Counted from the stretch's first letter, positions 18,315 to 28,369 are shown. The stretch is 64,000 bases of DNA from CAZLDI01 sp964558415 (GCA_964558415.1 CAZLDI010000012.1:1-64000); one strand, 5' to 3'. The notes: a model not told the origin generated them from the letters alone. Program-made: numbers and translations.

Positions 18315-19160
18315 ATGACCCACCTTCAAATCACAACGAGGCATCCGCTCAGGCACGGTTCTGGTGCGCTCGACATGGCTGGCCACCTCCGGCGGTTCTG
18401 GCGACGCCGGGACCTCCTCTGGCACATGACCGTGCGCCACCTCCGTGGCCAGTACAAGCAATCAATCCTCGGATACGCGTGGGCGGTCGTCAATCCTCTC
18501 AGCCAGCTCCTGATCATGACCTTCGTCTTCTCCACAATCCTCCGCGTCCAGAGCAGCGGTAATGTCCCGTACGCGCTGTTTCTGTTCGTGGGCCTCGTAC
18601 CGTGGAACTTCTTCGCCAGCGCTCTCGGCTCCGGGACAGACAGCGTCGCCGGCGGTGGCAGTCTCGTAACAAAGGTCTACTTTCCGCGCGAGGTCCTGCC
18701 CACAGCAGCCGTCTTTACCCGGGTCGTCGATCTTGGGGTCGGACTCGCTATCCTTATCGGACTGATGCTCTATTACGGCGAGCCCCCGGAGCTTACCGCC
18801 TGGTGGCTCCCCATCCTGTTCGCCATCCACCTCATCTTCACCCTGGGATTGGCGCTGCCGCTGGCCGCCCTCAACCTCTACTTCCACGATGTCCGCTTCC
18901 TGGTCGGCGTCGCCCTCACCCTCTGGTTCTACCTCACCCCGGTACTCTACCCGGTTGATATCGTGCCAGAGCGATACCGGTTCCTCTACGACCTGAATCC
19001 CAACTCCCTCATCATCAATGCCTATCGCCGCGTGCTACTAGAGGGAGATAACCCGGATATGGGGAAGGTCCTCCTGGGCCTTGCTATCGCCTGTGTCACT
19101 TTCCTCGTCGGTTACTACCTGTTCAAGAAGATGGAGCCGGGGTTTGCGGACCGAATTTAG
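18315..19160 (+). CDS. ABC polysaccharide exporter permease (Wzm/TagG type)
   Basis: A 281-residue ABC-2 permease with the family's amphipathic start RDLLWHMTVRHLRGQYKQS, then six membrane helices including NPLSQLLIMTFVFSTIL and a LTPVLYPVDIVPERYR loop. It would export a completed lipid-linked polysaccharide together with the ATPase gene that overlaps its 3' end. ATG at 18375 is an alternative start. Confidence 0.9.
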   Translation: MTHLQITTRHPLRHGSGALDMAGHLRRFWRRRDLLWHMTVRHLRGQYKQSILGYAWAVVNPLSQLLIMTFVFSTILRVQSSGNVPYALFLFVGLVPWNFFASALGSGTDSVAGGGSLVTKVYFPREVLPTAAVFTRVVDLGVGLAILIGLMLYYGEPPELTAWWLPILFAIHLIFTLGLALPLAALNLYFHDVRFLVGVALTLWFYLTPVLYPVDIVPERYRFLYDLNPNSLIINAYRRVLLEGDNPDMGKVLLGLAIACVTFLVGYYLFKKMEPGFADRI

Positions 19161-19908
19161 CGAACGCGAAATCGAATTCTGGCGCGTCAGCAAACGCTTC
19201 CAGCTCCAGGAAGGCAGCTCCCTGCGCGAATTCGTCCCCGCCCTTTTCCGTGGACGCGCCTGGTCCGAACCCTTCTACGCCCTCCGAGACGTCACCTTCA
19301 CGATGGACCGCGGCGAGACCGTAGGCCTCATCGGCCGCAACGGCAGCGGGAAAAGCACGGCCCTGAAATTGATCGCCGGCGTCATGGCCCCCACCGAAGG
19401 CGAGGTGCGCGTTGCCGGACGCGTATCGCCGCTGATCGAACTCGGCGCCGGCTTCCACCCCGACCTTACGGGACGCGAAAACGTGCGGCTCAACGCCTCT
19501 ATCCTCGGCATGACCGGACGCGAGATCGACGAACAGTTCGGCAGCATAGTCGACTTTGCGGAGCTGTGGGACTTCATTGACACGCCGGTCAAGCGCTACT
19601 CGTCCGGGATGTACGTCAGGCTCGCCTTCGCCGTCGCCGTTCACACCAACCCGGAAGTCCTGCTCGTTGACGAGGTCCTCTCCGTCGGAGACGCTTACTT
19701 CGGAGAGAAATGCATCGAGAAGATGTACGAGTTCCAGAAAAATGGCACGACGATAGTCGTGGTGTCGCACAGCCTGGACCTCGTCGAGCAGTTCTGCGAA
19801 CGCGCGATCTGGCTTGAGCACGGCCGCGTCGTCGCTGAAGGACCCTCGCGGGACGTAGCGAAGAGATACCGCGAAGCCGCTCACCATCACGCAGAGGTCG
19901 TAGCCTAG
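19144..19908 (+). CDS. ABC polysaccharide exporter ATPase (Wzt type) lacking the C-terminal sugar-binding domain
   Basis: The ATPase has Walker A LIGRNGSGKST, signature YSSGMYVRLAFAVA, Walker B VLLVDEVLSVGD and the EFWRVSKRF start typical of Wzt/TagH. It is only about 254 residues and ends just after the nucleotide-binding domain, whereas O9a-type Wzt proteins exceed 400 and carry a carbohydrate-binding tail. TTG at 19144 with GGAG upstream is the likely start and overlaps the permease by 17 bases. The stop overlaps the GTG of the next gene. Confidence 0.9.
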   Translation: MRTEFSEREIEFWRVSKRFQLQEGSSLREFVPALFRGRAWSEPFYALRDVTFTMDRGETVGLIGRNGSGKSTALKLIAGVMAPTEGEVRVAGRVSPLIELGAGFHPDLTGRENVRLNASILGMTGREIDEQFGSIVDFAELWDFIDTPVKRYSSGMYVRLAFAVAVHTNPEVLLVDEVLSVGDAYFGEKCIEKMYEFQKNGTTIVVVSHSLDLVEQFCERAIWLEHGRVVAEGPSRDVAKRYREAAHHHAEVVA

Positions 19909-21056
19909 TGGCCGGCGTGCAACAACCTGAGCGAGCCTTCTTCACCAGCGATCTGGATCCCGAAGAGATAGACCGCATCATCGGAATCATCGAGCAGAAC
20001 CTCAGGTTCCGCCAGTCACTGACAACCCGGACCGAGGCCACCTTCAGCGCCGGCCTCCCCCGGCTGCCTGGCGTGGCCGCACCCTTCTCGGAAATAGAGT
20101 CCCGATTGCAGCGCCTCCACTCCGAATACGCCTGGGCACCGCTGTTCGTGGCCGGGGGACGCGACCCGCGCGGCGTGGTCAAGCGCCTGCTCAACCTTCC
20201 GCTCCGCGTATTCGGCCGCAGACAGATCAGGTTCAACCGCGAGGTCAGCGCGCTCCTTGCGGATATCACCCTCGCACTCCACGCCAGCGCCCAGAAGGAT
20301 CACGAGTTCCAGTCCAGACAGCAGGCGACAACCGACTGGCTTCAGTCGGTTGCCGACCGCCAGGAAGGAACCGAGAGCTGGTTGGATTCGGTGGCGAAGC
20401 GCCAGGAGGGGCTCGAACGCTGGACCAGCGCGATTCAGAATGAAGTGCGGGACGTGGAGTTCGAAATTCGAGAACGTACCTCGGATCTCGGTGCCCAACG
20501 CATCGCTCCGCGAATACTCGATCCAGACGCGTATCCGAAAAAGATCAAGGGGCTGCCAGACGGCCTCAAGGTAAACCTCGGAGCAGGCCGCGACGCCCTC
20601 GCTGACTACGTCAACGTCGATTTCCGCGCAGTAACCGGTGTTGACGTCGTCGCCGACGTGCGAGATCTACCCTTCGAGGCCGGATCGCTGACCGAGATCA
20701 GTTCGTCACATTTGGTTGAGCACTTTCGAGAGTACGAGCTGAAAACGCGAATCTTGCCGTATTGGCTCGATCTTCTGAAGCCCTCGGGACGCTTGCGCAT
20801 AGTCTGCCCGAATTGGGAGGAGGCGCTCCGCGAAACTGAGTCCCAGCGGATGGATATCGCCCGCTTCAAGGAGATAACGTTCGGGGGACAGGAGTATGAG
20901 GGCGACGATCACTTCGCAATGTACACCCCCGCCACGCTTACCGCCTTGCTCCTTAGTTGTGGCTTCGCACGCGCCGAGGTGCTGGTGGCGAACCGCGATA
21001 ACAACGGATGTCCAGAGATGGAGATCGTCGCCTACAGAGGAGAGGCCGGTACTTGA
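19908..21056 (+). CDS. SAM methyltransferase with a heptad-like N-terminal region
   Basis: Residues 1-220 are mostly helical. About 35 residues near 140-180 repeat the pattern WL-SVA-RQEG every 14 residues, which suggests a coiled coil. Residues 220-382 form a class I methyltransferase: LKVNLGAGRDALADYVNVDF, VADVRDLPFE and LLKPSGRLRIVCPN. It directly follows Wzt. The methyl acceptor is unknown; a sugar at the chain end is a reasonable guess by analogy with WbdD of the O9a system. Confidence 0.82.
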   Translation: MAGVQQPERAFFTSDLDPEEIDRIIGIIEQNLRFRQSLTTRTEATFSAGLPRLPGVAAPFSEIESRLQRLHSEYAWAPLFVAGGRDPRGVVKRLLNLPLRVFGRRQIRFNREVSALLADITLALHASAQKDHEFQSRQQATTDWLQSVADRQEGTESWLDSVAKRQEGLERWTSAIQNEVRDVEFEIRERTSDLGAQRIAPRILDPDAYPKKIKGLPDGLKVNLGAGRDALADYVNVDFRAVTGVDVVADVRDLPFEAGSLTEISSSHLVEHFREYELKTRILPYWLDLLKPSGRLRIVCPNWEEALRETESQRMDIARFKEITFGGQEYEGDDHFAMYTPATLTALLLSCGFARAEVLVANRDNNGCPEMEIVAYRGEAGT

Positions 21057-22201
21057 CTGCCGCACCGAGCGCACCGCCCCGCGTTCGCCGCATATACCAG
21101 GTAATGGAGGCCATGAGCTACGGCGACGCCGTGAGCAACATCGCCCGTGGCAACGCGCGCCTGCTCGCCGGGCTCGGGCACGGCGAGCGCATCCTTTCCC
21201 GGGCCTGGGACCCCAGGGTGAGCAAAGATGTCCGCTCTTTACATGCACAACGACTCGACGATCAGACGGCGATCGTGTACCACTACTGGGGATTCAGCGA
21301 CCTTGAGGACCTAATCCTTGCGTTTCCCGGGCGCACGGCGGTCTACTATCACAACATCACTCCCTCTCGTTACTTCACGCCGGGGTCCCCAGGCTATGAC
21401 CAGACCATGCAGGGGCAAGCCCAGCTAAGGCGGATGGCCAACGCCTTTGACATCGCAGTTGCCCCCTCAACTCATAACCTCTCCGAGTTCGCACGCCTCC
21501 TCGACGCGCCCCGACCGACGCTCTGCGTCCCTCCAATTGTCGACCCGCAAGAGGTAGCGCAACGGCCGGTCGACGCACGGTTACTCAACCAGCTCAAACG
21601 ACTGGATGGCGTCAAATTCTTGTTCCTCGGTAGAATCTCGCCAAACAAGCGCCAGGACCGCGTGATGCGCATGTTCGACTACTACTACCGGGAGATCAAC
21701 CGCCACGCGCACCTCTTCCTCGTCGGCAACAACCTGCACACGCCGGCCTACTTCCGCGAATTGGATGCCCTTCGCAACACGCTCGAGTCGGGCGATAACA
21801 TCGTCTTCACCGGCCACGTGACAGACGAAGAGACCGCTGCGTACTACCGCGCCGCCGACGTCTTCGTCTCCGCCTCCGAACACGAGGGCTTCTGTGTCCC
21901 AATTGCGGAAGCAATGGCCCACGACATTCCCGTCGTCGCCTTCGCCGCCGCGGCGGTCCCGGAAACGCTTGGCGGCTCCGGCCTCCTCGTCCACGAATGG
22001 GACGACGTGCCGGTGGCGGAGCTCATCAACGTCGTGCTCAAGGACCTCGACCTCCGCAGAACCGTCATTGAAGGGCAGCGACGAGCCCTTGGCCGCTGTT
22101 CTATCCCGTCCGTCAGGGAGCGCCTTGGCGCCCTTGTCGCTTACCTCGCCGGAGGCGAAGAGAGCCCGTTCCTTGTCTACAGAGACCGGGTGAATTCATG
22201 A
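21053..22201 (+). CDS. GT4-type glycosyltransferase
   Basis: The enzyme has about 382 residues. FLFLGRISPNKRQDR opens the donor-binding domain and SEHEGFCVPIAEAM carries the E-x7-E motif. Early AMSYGDAVSNIARG resembles the acceptor loop. TTG at 21053 overlaps the previous stop (TTGA) and has GAGGAG upstream; the frame is open to 21008. Its 3' end overlaps the giant gene by four bases. Confidence 0.85.
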   Translation: MTAAPSAPPRVRRIYQVMEAMSYGDAVSNIARGNARLLAGLGHGERILSRAWDPRVSKDVRSLHAQRLDDQTAIVYHYWGFSDLEDLILAFPGRTAVYYHNITPSRYFTPGSPGYDQTMQGQAQLRRMANAFDIAVAPSTHNLSEFARLLDAPRPTLCVPPIVDPQEVAQRPVDARLLNQLKRLDGVKFLFLGRISPNKRQDRVMRMFDYYYREINRHAHLFLVGNNLHTPAYFRELDALRNTLESGDNIVFTGHVTDEETAAYYRAADVFVSASEHEGFCVPIAEAMAHDIPVVAFAAAAVPETLGGSGLLVHEWDDVPVAELINVVLKDLDLRRTVIEGQRRALGRCSIPSVRERLGALVAYLAGGEESPFLVYRDRVNS

Positions 22202-25200
22202 GCTCGCGTCTAAGTTGTTCCATCATCATCAATACTCTGGACAGAGCACCCCTCTTGCGCCGCCTGCTCGCCTCGCTCGAACACCTGACCTACGAGCCAC
22301 TTGAGGTTATCGTCGTGGACGGCCCCTCCAGGGACGATACCCAGATGGTGCTGGCTTCCTACGCGGGGCGAATCAAGTCCATCAAATGCCCCCTCCCCAA
22401 TCTGTCCGTCTCTCGCAATCTCGGCATCACAGCCGCGGCAGGCGATGTCGTCGTTTTCATCGATGATGATGCCCTCCCCGGATCTGACGACTGGCTGGAG
22501 CAGCTACTGGCGCCATTTCAGGAAGACTCGTCCGCCCGGGTCGCTGCAGCCGGCGGCCCCGTCCTCCACCGTGACACCGCCAGCTACGAGTTCCGCGAGG
22601 GTGTTACCTCTGATTACGCCCTCCAGGTCTTCAACCAGCCCGGCAACAGCGGGGACGGGCAACCGTCCTCCTCCCGCTACGTGCGCGGCGTCCGTGGCTG
22701 CAACTGCGCCTTCAGCCGGCAAGCGCTGCTTGAGATCGGCGGCTTCGACGAGTATTACAGCTACTACCTCGAGGAAACCGATGTCTGTCACCGGCTCAGC
22801 CGCCTGGGATACCGGATAGAGTACTCACCCACAGCCTCGGTCCGACACTATTCCGCCACCTCCGCGCGGCGGGCGAACCCCTACGACCAGGCCTGGCGGG
22901 AGATAACCCGAAGCGACACTTACTTCTGCATCAAAAACGGCCGCGACCCCCGCCCTCTCCGACTGATTAAGACACTCTGGCTCGCCCGCAAGAAGCACTT
23001 CTTCCGGGACATCCTGCGCTTCGCCCGCCACAGGCAGGTTTCGCCGGTCCGCGGGCTCAAGTACCTGACACAGTGGTTCATGGGCCTCGCCGCTGGCTTC
23101 CTCGGGGGAACGCTGAGCCGGCGCCGGACGCCGCTGGCCGGCGCCGGCACGCCTGAATTCCTGCCGTTCACAAGGAAATCCCCACAGAGAAAGCTCCGGA
23201 TCTGCCTCCTTTCGCAGACGCTGCCGCCGGATCCTGCCGCGGGCGGCATCGGCCGCTACACTTACGATCTCGCCTCAGGGCTGCACCACCTGGGCCACGA
23301 TGTGCACATCATCACCAAAGGCGACGATCCGGTTTCCCACGAGGTCCTGGACTTCACCGTCCACAGGATCGCCAACGCGGAGATCGCCGGCGCCTCGCTG
23401 TTTCCTGATCGGCCGATCCTTAACAGGAACGCGGCTTACTCGCTTGCCGTATTCCACAAGCTGCTCGATCTTTCCCGGGCAGGCATCGTCTTCGACGTTG
23501 TGCAGACGCCCAACTGGGACGCCGAGGGTCTGGCCGTCATCACTTCGGGCATTTACCCCACCGTCCTTACTCTCCACACCCCCATGGCGCAGGTCGCCGA
23601 AACAGAGCACTGGCCCATGAACGACGACATGCGCACCTGCATCGCTCTTGACAAGTGGCAGATCGTGCACGCGGACGCCCGCTGCTGCAATTCCTGGGGC
23701 ATGCTGGAAAGCTACCGAACCAAGATGGGCATTCATCCAGAACAGTTGTGGTACCTCTACAGGGTGCCGCATGGGATTGCGCCTCAAGACGTCCAAGCAG
23801 CCGCACCAGGGCCGGGAGGCGCTCACCGCCTGCTGTTTGTCGGTCGGCTTGAGCGGCGCAAGGGCATCCACGTGCTGTTGGACGTGCTGCCGAACCTGTT
23901 GATGCGATACCCCGACTGGGAATGCAACATCGTCGGCGACGACACGGTACCTGGGACCGCTGGGTCCACGCCCAAGGAGCAGTTCCTGGACCGTTACAGG
24001 GGAAGCGACTTCCTGAAGCGCGTGCGCTTCTACGGCCGCGTCGCCGAGGACGAGCTACTGGACCTTTACCGATCCTGCGATCTATTCGTCGCACCGTCAC
24101 TCTTCGAATCGTTCGGCCTCATTTACCTTGAAGCCATGCAGTTCGGAAAGCCCGTCATCGGCTGCCGCACAGGTGGCGTCCCGGAAGTCATCGAAGACGG
24201 TGTAGACGGTCTCCTCGCCGACCCCGACAACGCGAAGTCCCTCGAGCAGGCGCTGGAGCGCTGCATGAGCGACCCGTCCCTCCGAGAGAGACTCGGTAGC
24301 GCGGCGGAGCACAAAGTGCGCGACCAGTTCAGCTACCTGAAGATGGCAGAATCGATGGTGTCCATCTACGAGGAGGTTAGCTTGCGGGTGGGTGAGCAGC
24401 GGAGCGCGCGGCGCGACGCGTTCCGGCTGCAGGAGATTCCCCTCAGCGCGATAGACGCCAGTGAAGGCTGGGAAGAACGCGTTGACACAGCGACCGGCGC
24501 AGCCTGCTTATACACCAACGAATCCGGTGAGAGCCTGGCATTCACAGTTGCGGCCGGCGCAGTCCTTCAGCTCGAGTTCACTCGGCACGAATGTGGCGGC
24601 GTACTTGAACTCAGTACGGCGGATGGCGAAAGCAGGTACATCGACCTGTACAACCCGGTTCACGAGCCGGTCTGGAGATGGCAGGGGCGGGTCGACGGTG
24701 ACAGCGGCGAATGCGCAGTGGAACTAACGGTTCATGCCGAACGGAACCCGGCCAGTCGCGGCAACGAGGTCTGGCTACGCGAGATCGCACTCGCCGGCAC
24801 CACGCCGGGAGAGCTGACCCACGGCCTCGAAGGCGTCCTTGCGAGCCGAACGCCCTCCGCCGAGCCAGAACTCCTGCGCGCGAAGCTCGCGGCCGTCGAC
24901 GCCGAGATGTACGTCTACCCCAAGAGCCGGGACGTCTGGATCTCCGGCGCGATCCTTGATGAGGGAATCTGGGAACCACTCGAAACGGAGTTGGTAATGA
25001 ACCTCCTCAAGCCAGGGGCTACTTTCGTGGATGTCGGCGGTCACGTTGGCTATTACTCCGTAATTGCCGGCAAGATCGTGAGTCAAGGAGGCAAGGTAAT
25101 CACGTTCGAGCCGGAGACCACGAATCATACGGTTCTCACTCAGAACGTGCAGCTAAACGGGCTGGAAGGCGTCGTACAGCTGAATAAGCTGGCGGTTTGG

Positions 25201-28200
25201 AAAGAATCCGGCACCATCACCCTCCATGAAACCGCACGAGGTGACAACATGGGGGCCCACTGGACTACGGAGTCTGGAGACGGCCCGGGGGTCATTCAAA
25301 TCGAGGCGACCAGCCTCGATGAATTCTTGGGCAGCAACGCCGCTATCGACCTCATTAAGATAGACGCTGAAGGCAGCGAGTACATGGTGTTCATGGGCAT
25401 GCTCGACCTGGTGAGGCGATCCCCGGAGCTCAAGATTATCACTGAGCTGCTGTTTCCGACCCAGCACACCCGAGACCTGGTTGGCCTGATCCGTGAGCTT
25501 GGTCTTAGCGCTACTCTTATTGACAATTACAGTGGGCTCCTGAAACCCTTGTCCCACGAAGGCCTTATTGCGCATTGTGACGGCGCGGAGGTTCATGCGC
25601 TCGACTTGCTTCTGCAAAAGCAACGAGGCGCGCGCGAGGGCGTCAGCGTGGTCCTCATCGACCCTGGCCGGCGTCCAGCCGTCGAACGATCGGCTCAAAG
25701 TCTCTCGCGCCAGACGTTGGCCCCGGTGGAGACAATCGTCGTGCCGATCGGGGTGAAGAATCAGGGCGCGGCCACAGGGCCGAAGGATGGAGCAATCAAA
25801 TTCATCCACCGCGTAAAGGACAATGGTGGCGCCAGCGCCAGGTGTCTGGGTGTGTGCCTCGCCCAGGGTGAGTATGTCTGCATCCTGGATGCCGGCGACA
25901 AACTCGAAGAGTCGTATCTTGAGCGGGCGGTGGAGGTCCTGAAGAAGGATCCTCACGCCGTGGTCGTACATCACAAGGGCCTGCTCACCCGTGAGCCCAG
26001 GGGCATAGTATTCCGCAAGAGCGACTATGAGCTTGTCGGTGGCTATCAAGACGGGTGGACAGACCGCGACCTCCTTGTCCGTTTCATCGGGGCGGGCATG
26101 ACTGAGTACAGGATCGCGGGCGAGGGGGAACAGCTGGTCGAGCTGTCAGTCGAAGAGATCTCGATTTTTGAGATCGACCGGGTGAAACGCTCCGGCGAGT
26201 GGAAGGTAAGACGCGACACGGTTTCTGATACGGATTATTTGGCAACCAGCGAGCCCGGGGCGCTCCTTTCCTTCGAAGCTCCGGCAGGCAGTACTCTGCA
26301 CCTCGTCTTCTTGCGCCTCGAATGGTGCGGCGCGGTGGAGATACTCGTGGCAGGACATGAACCGGTTTACGTAGACCTGTTCAATTCCCGGCGCGAAAGC
26401 CAGTGGAGCTGTCAGCTGGAGGTCGCAGGGCCGGCGCACGAGCAGGTACGCGTCGAGTTGCGGGTTAGTCAGAAGAACAATCCGCGGAGTCACGGACACG
26501 AAGTTTGGCTTCGCCGCGTGGCCCTTATCACAACGCCGCAAGCTGGCGCCGCCAATGTTGCCCCCGCAGGCGTGCATCGATCGCAGAATCATGTATCGAA
26601 TGGTGAGTCCGTCGGCGGGCGAACACTAGAGCTCAGGCGAGCTCGATTGCGAGCGGTGGATGCGGAGATCGACGTCTATCCGCCTGAAGCCGACATCTGG
26701 ATATCAGCTCCGATACTGGACCGCGGGTTTATGGAGCCACTGGGGACTGAGTTGGTGATGAATCTGTTAGTGCCGGGGGCTATCTTCGTTGATGTAGGTG
26801 CGCAAGTGGGTTACTACAGTGTCATCGCTGGAAAACTCATAGCGGAATCGGGAAAGGTTATAGCCTTCGAACCAGAGCCAGTCAATTACGGCCTGCTAGT
26901 CCGAAATCTTCAGTTGAACGGCCTGGAAGGAATAGTTGAGCCGAACCAACTGGCCGCATGGAACGAGCGGAAGACCGTTGGCTTCCAACTGTCTGAGTGG
27001 ATTGAGCACAAGGGCGCTCATCGAGTCTCTGAGGTAGATCCGGATCCGCGCGGGATGCAAGTGGAGGCAGTACCTCTGGACGAAATCCTCGGGGATCTCC
27101 AACGAATTGATCTCATCAAGATAGACGTCGAAGGCGGCGAATATATGGTACTTGACGGGATGCGCGCGTTGCTGGAGCGCCTGCCGGATCTCAAGATCAT
27201 CGTCGAGGTCCGGCCTACCCCGAATTCACGAGACCTGGTTCGCCTGATCGAGGAGTGCGGTTTCAACGTCTCCATCATCGATAATCGGTACCAATTACTG
27301 CGGCCACTTGCAGATGTCTCGTTGCTGCTTGACAGCCCCGAAGTGTATCTGCTGCTACAGAAGCGCCCGCCTCGTAGCCAAGACATGGTAACTGTAGTGG
27401 TCGTCGATCACTCCACCAGCGCGGCCCTCGCGGAATCCGTCGGCAGCGTATGTCGTCGGACTCAGGATGACCTTGTTCTCGAGGTCATTGTTGTGGCGCC
27501 TGGTCCCACGGCCGAGTTGGCCGATGGCCAGCCCGAGGTTCGACGTCTCCGGAGACTGCAAGAGAGCAGTCTGGCGTCAGCGAAGAGTCTGGGAATCGGG
27601 CTGGCCGGTGGCGACTATGTCGTCCTTCTGGACGCCGGCGAAACTATCGATGAGAACTATCTCACCCATGCTATCGCGCTCCTTGCTGAACAGGCCAACA
27701 CACTCGTCATCGATGGCAAGCCGACGCCAGGAGAGGCGCGAAGGTTCGTCTTTCGGAAGAAGGACTACGAACTGACAGGGGGCTTCGAAGACGGATGGAG
27801 CGATTGGGACCTCCTACTGCTCTTCGTCGAACGCGGTATGAAGCTGTGCCTGCTTGAGGGGACGGGGTCAGAAATCGCGAATCTTGAAGTGGCCGACGTA
27901 GCGCCGTTTGACACCAGTCGGGTGACCGTCGATGGCCAATGGTCAACGAGGCGCGATTCGGTTTCAGACAGCGATTACCATTTCACGGACCAGCCCCATG
28001 CCTCCCTGTCGTTCGAGGTGTCCGCGGGCAGCATTTTGCACCTCGTCTTTCTCCGTCACAGCTGGTGCGGGATCGCCCTCTTGCAAGTGGGACGGGAAAG
28101 GCCGATAGGCGTGGACCTTTACAGCGCGCATCCAGAGAGCCAATGGAGCTATCAGGTCGGGGTCGCAGGGTCGGCCGGCGAGCAGGTAAGGGTCGAATTG

Positions 28201-28338
28201 AAGGTGCATAAGAAGAACAATCCGCAGAGTTACGGACACGAAGTCTGGCTCAAACGTGCGCTTGTGGTGAAGCCGGTACGGGAGCGCGAGATTCGGCATG
28301 CCGTCACGTTGAGAGGCCCCATGCGCAAGGATGGGTAG
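22198..28338 (+). CDS. Giant multidomain glycosyltransferase/FkbM methyltransferase with repeated beta modules
   Basis: The 2046-residue protein has this order. Residues 1-310: GT2 with VVVFIDDDA and EETDVCHRL. Residues 331-730: GT4 with FVGRLERRKGIHVLL and ESFGLIYLEAMQFGKPVIG. Residues 744-868: beta module 1. Residues 892-1142: FkbM methyltransferase 1 with FVDVGGHVGYYSV and LIKIDAEGSEYMV. Residues 1148-1313: short GT2-like unit with ILDAGDKLEESYL. Residues 1318-1446: beta module 2. Residues 1479-1723: FkbM 2 with LIKIDVEGGEYMV. Residues 1730-1898: GT2-like unit 2 with LLDAGETIDENYL. Residues 1900-2028: beta module 3. No signal peptide or membrane segment was seen, so it is probably cytosolic and membrane-near. 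It would add at least two sugars and two O-methyl groups. The repeats suggest internal duplication. Domain names rest on motifs; the beta-module fold is inferred. Confidence 0.88.
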   Translation: MSSRLSCSIIINTLDRAPLLRRLLASLEHLTYEPLEVIVVDGPSRDDTQMVLASYAGRIKSIKCPLPNLSVSRNLGITAAAGDVVVFIDDDALPGSDDWLEQLLAPFQEDSSARVAAAGGPVLHRDTASYEFREGVTSDYALQVFNQPGNSGDGQPSSSRYVRGVRGCNCAFSRQALLEIGGFDEYYSYYLEETDVCHRLSRLGYRIEYSPTASVRHYSATSARRANPYDQAWREITRSDTYFCIKNGRDPRPLRLIKTLWLARKKHFFRDILRFARHRQVSPVRGLKYLTQWFMGLAAGFLGGTLSRRRTPLAGAGTPEFLPFTRKSPQRKLRICLLSQTLPPDPAAGGIGRYTYDLASGLHHLGHDVHIITKGDDPVSHEVLDFTVHRIANAEIAGASLFPDRPILNRNAAYSLAVFHKLLDLSRAGIVFDVVQTPNWDAEGLAVITSGIYPTVLTLHTPMAQVAETEHWPMNDDMRTCIALDKWQIVHADARCCNSWGMLESYRTKMGIHPEQLWYLYRVPHGIAPQDVQAAAPGPGGAHRLLFVGRLERRKGIHVLLDVLPNLLMRYPDWECNIVGDDTVPGTAGSTPKEQFLDRYRGSDFLKRVRFYGRVAEDELLDLYRSCDLFVAPSLFESFGLIYLEAMQFGKPVIGCRTGGVPEVIEDGVDGLLADPDNAKSLEQALERCMSDPSLRERLGSAAEHKVRDQFSYLKMAESMVSIYEEVSLRVGEQRSARRDAFRLQEIPLSAIDASEGWEERVDTATGAACLYTNESGESLAFTVAAGAVLQLEFTRHECGGVLELSTADGESRYIDLYNPVHEPVWRWQGRVDGDSGECAVELTVHAERNPASRGNEVWLREIALAGTTPGELTHGLEGVLASRTPSAEPELLRAKLAAVDAEMYVYPKSRDVWISGAILDEGIWEPLETELVMNLLKPGATFVDVGGHVGYYSVIAGKIVSQGGKVITFEPETTNHTVLTQNVQLNGLEGVVQLNKLAVWKESGTITLHETARGDNMGAHWTTESGDGPGVIQIEATSLDEFLGSNAAIDLIKIDAEGSEYMVFMGMLDLVRRSPELKIITELLFPTQHTRDLVGLIRELGLSATLIDNYSGLLKPLSHEGLIAHCDGAEVHALDLLLQKQRGAREGVSVVLIDPGRRPAVERSAQSLSRQTLAPVETIVVPIGVKNQGAATGPKDGAIKFIHRVKDNGGASARCLGVCLAQGEYVCILDAGDKLEESYLERAVEVLKKDPHAVVVHHKGLLTREPRGIVFRKSDYELVGGYQDGWTDRDLLVRFIGAGMTEYRIAGEGEQLVELSVEEISIFEIDRVKRSGEWKVRRDTVSDTDYLATSEPGALLSFEAPAGSTLHLVFLRLEWCGAVEILVAGHEPVYVDLFNSRRESQWSCQLEVAGPAHEQVRVELRVSQKNNPRSHGHEVWLRRVALITTPQAGAANVAPAGVHRSQNHVSNGESVGGRTLELRRARLRAVDAEIDVYPPEADIWISAPILDRGFMEPLGTELVMNLLVPGAIFVDVGAQVGYYSVIAGKLIAESGKVIAFEPEPVNYGLLVRNLQLNGLEGIVEPNQLAAWNERKTVGFQLSEWIEHKGAHRVSEVDPDPRGMQVEAVPLDEILGDLQRIDLIKIDVEGGEYMVLDGMRALLERLPDLKIIVEVRPTPNSRDLVRLIEECGFNVSIIDNRYQLLRPLADVSLLLDSPEVYLLLQKRPPRSQDMVTVVVVDHSTSAALAESVGSVCRRTQDDLVLEVIVVAPGPTAELADGQPEVRRLRRLQESSLASAKSLGIGLAGGDYVVLLDAGETIDENYLTHAIALLAEQANTLVIDGKPTPGEARRFVFRKKDYELTGGFEDGWSDWDLLLLFVERGMKLCLLEGTGSEIANLEVADVAPFDTSRVTVDGQWSTRRDSVSDSDYHFTDQPHASLSFEVSAGSILHLVFLRHSWCGIALLQVGRERPIGVDLYSAHPESQWSYQVGVAGSAGEQVRVELKVHKKNNPQSYGHEVWLKRALVVKPVREREIRHAVTLRGPMRKDG

Positions 28339-28369
28339 CTCAAGGATCCGCGACTAAGGGGGGCCATGC

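Noticed and set aside
25153..26049. A 298-codon minus-strand frame inside the giant gene
   Set aside because: Antisense to the FkbM and GT2-like region, whose motifs are clear on the plus strand.
22198..28338. Possible assembly fusion of several genes into one giant frame
   Set aside because: The frame is open across 6 kb without a break, the domain linkers are smooth and the repeat order is regular, so one true gene is more likely. Read support would settle it.
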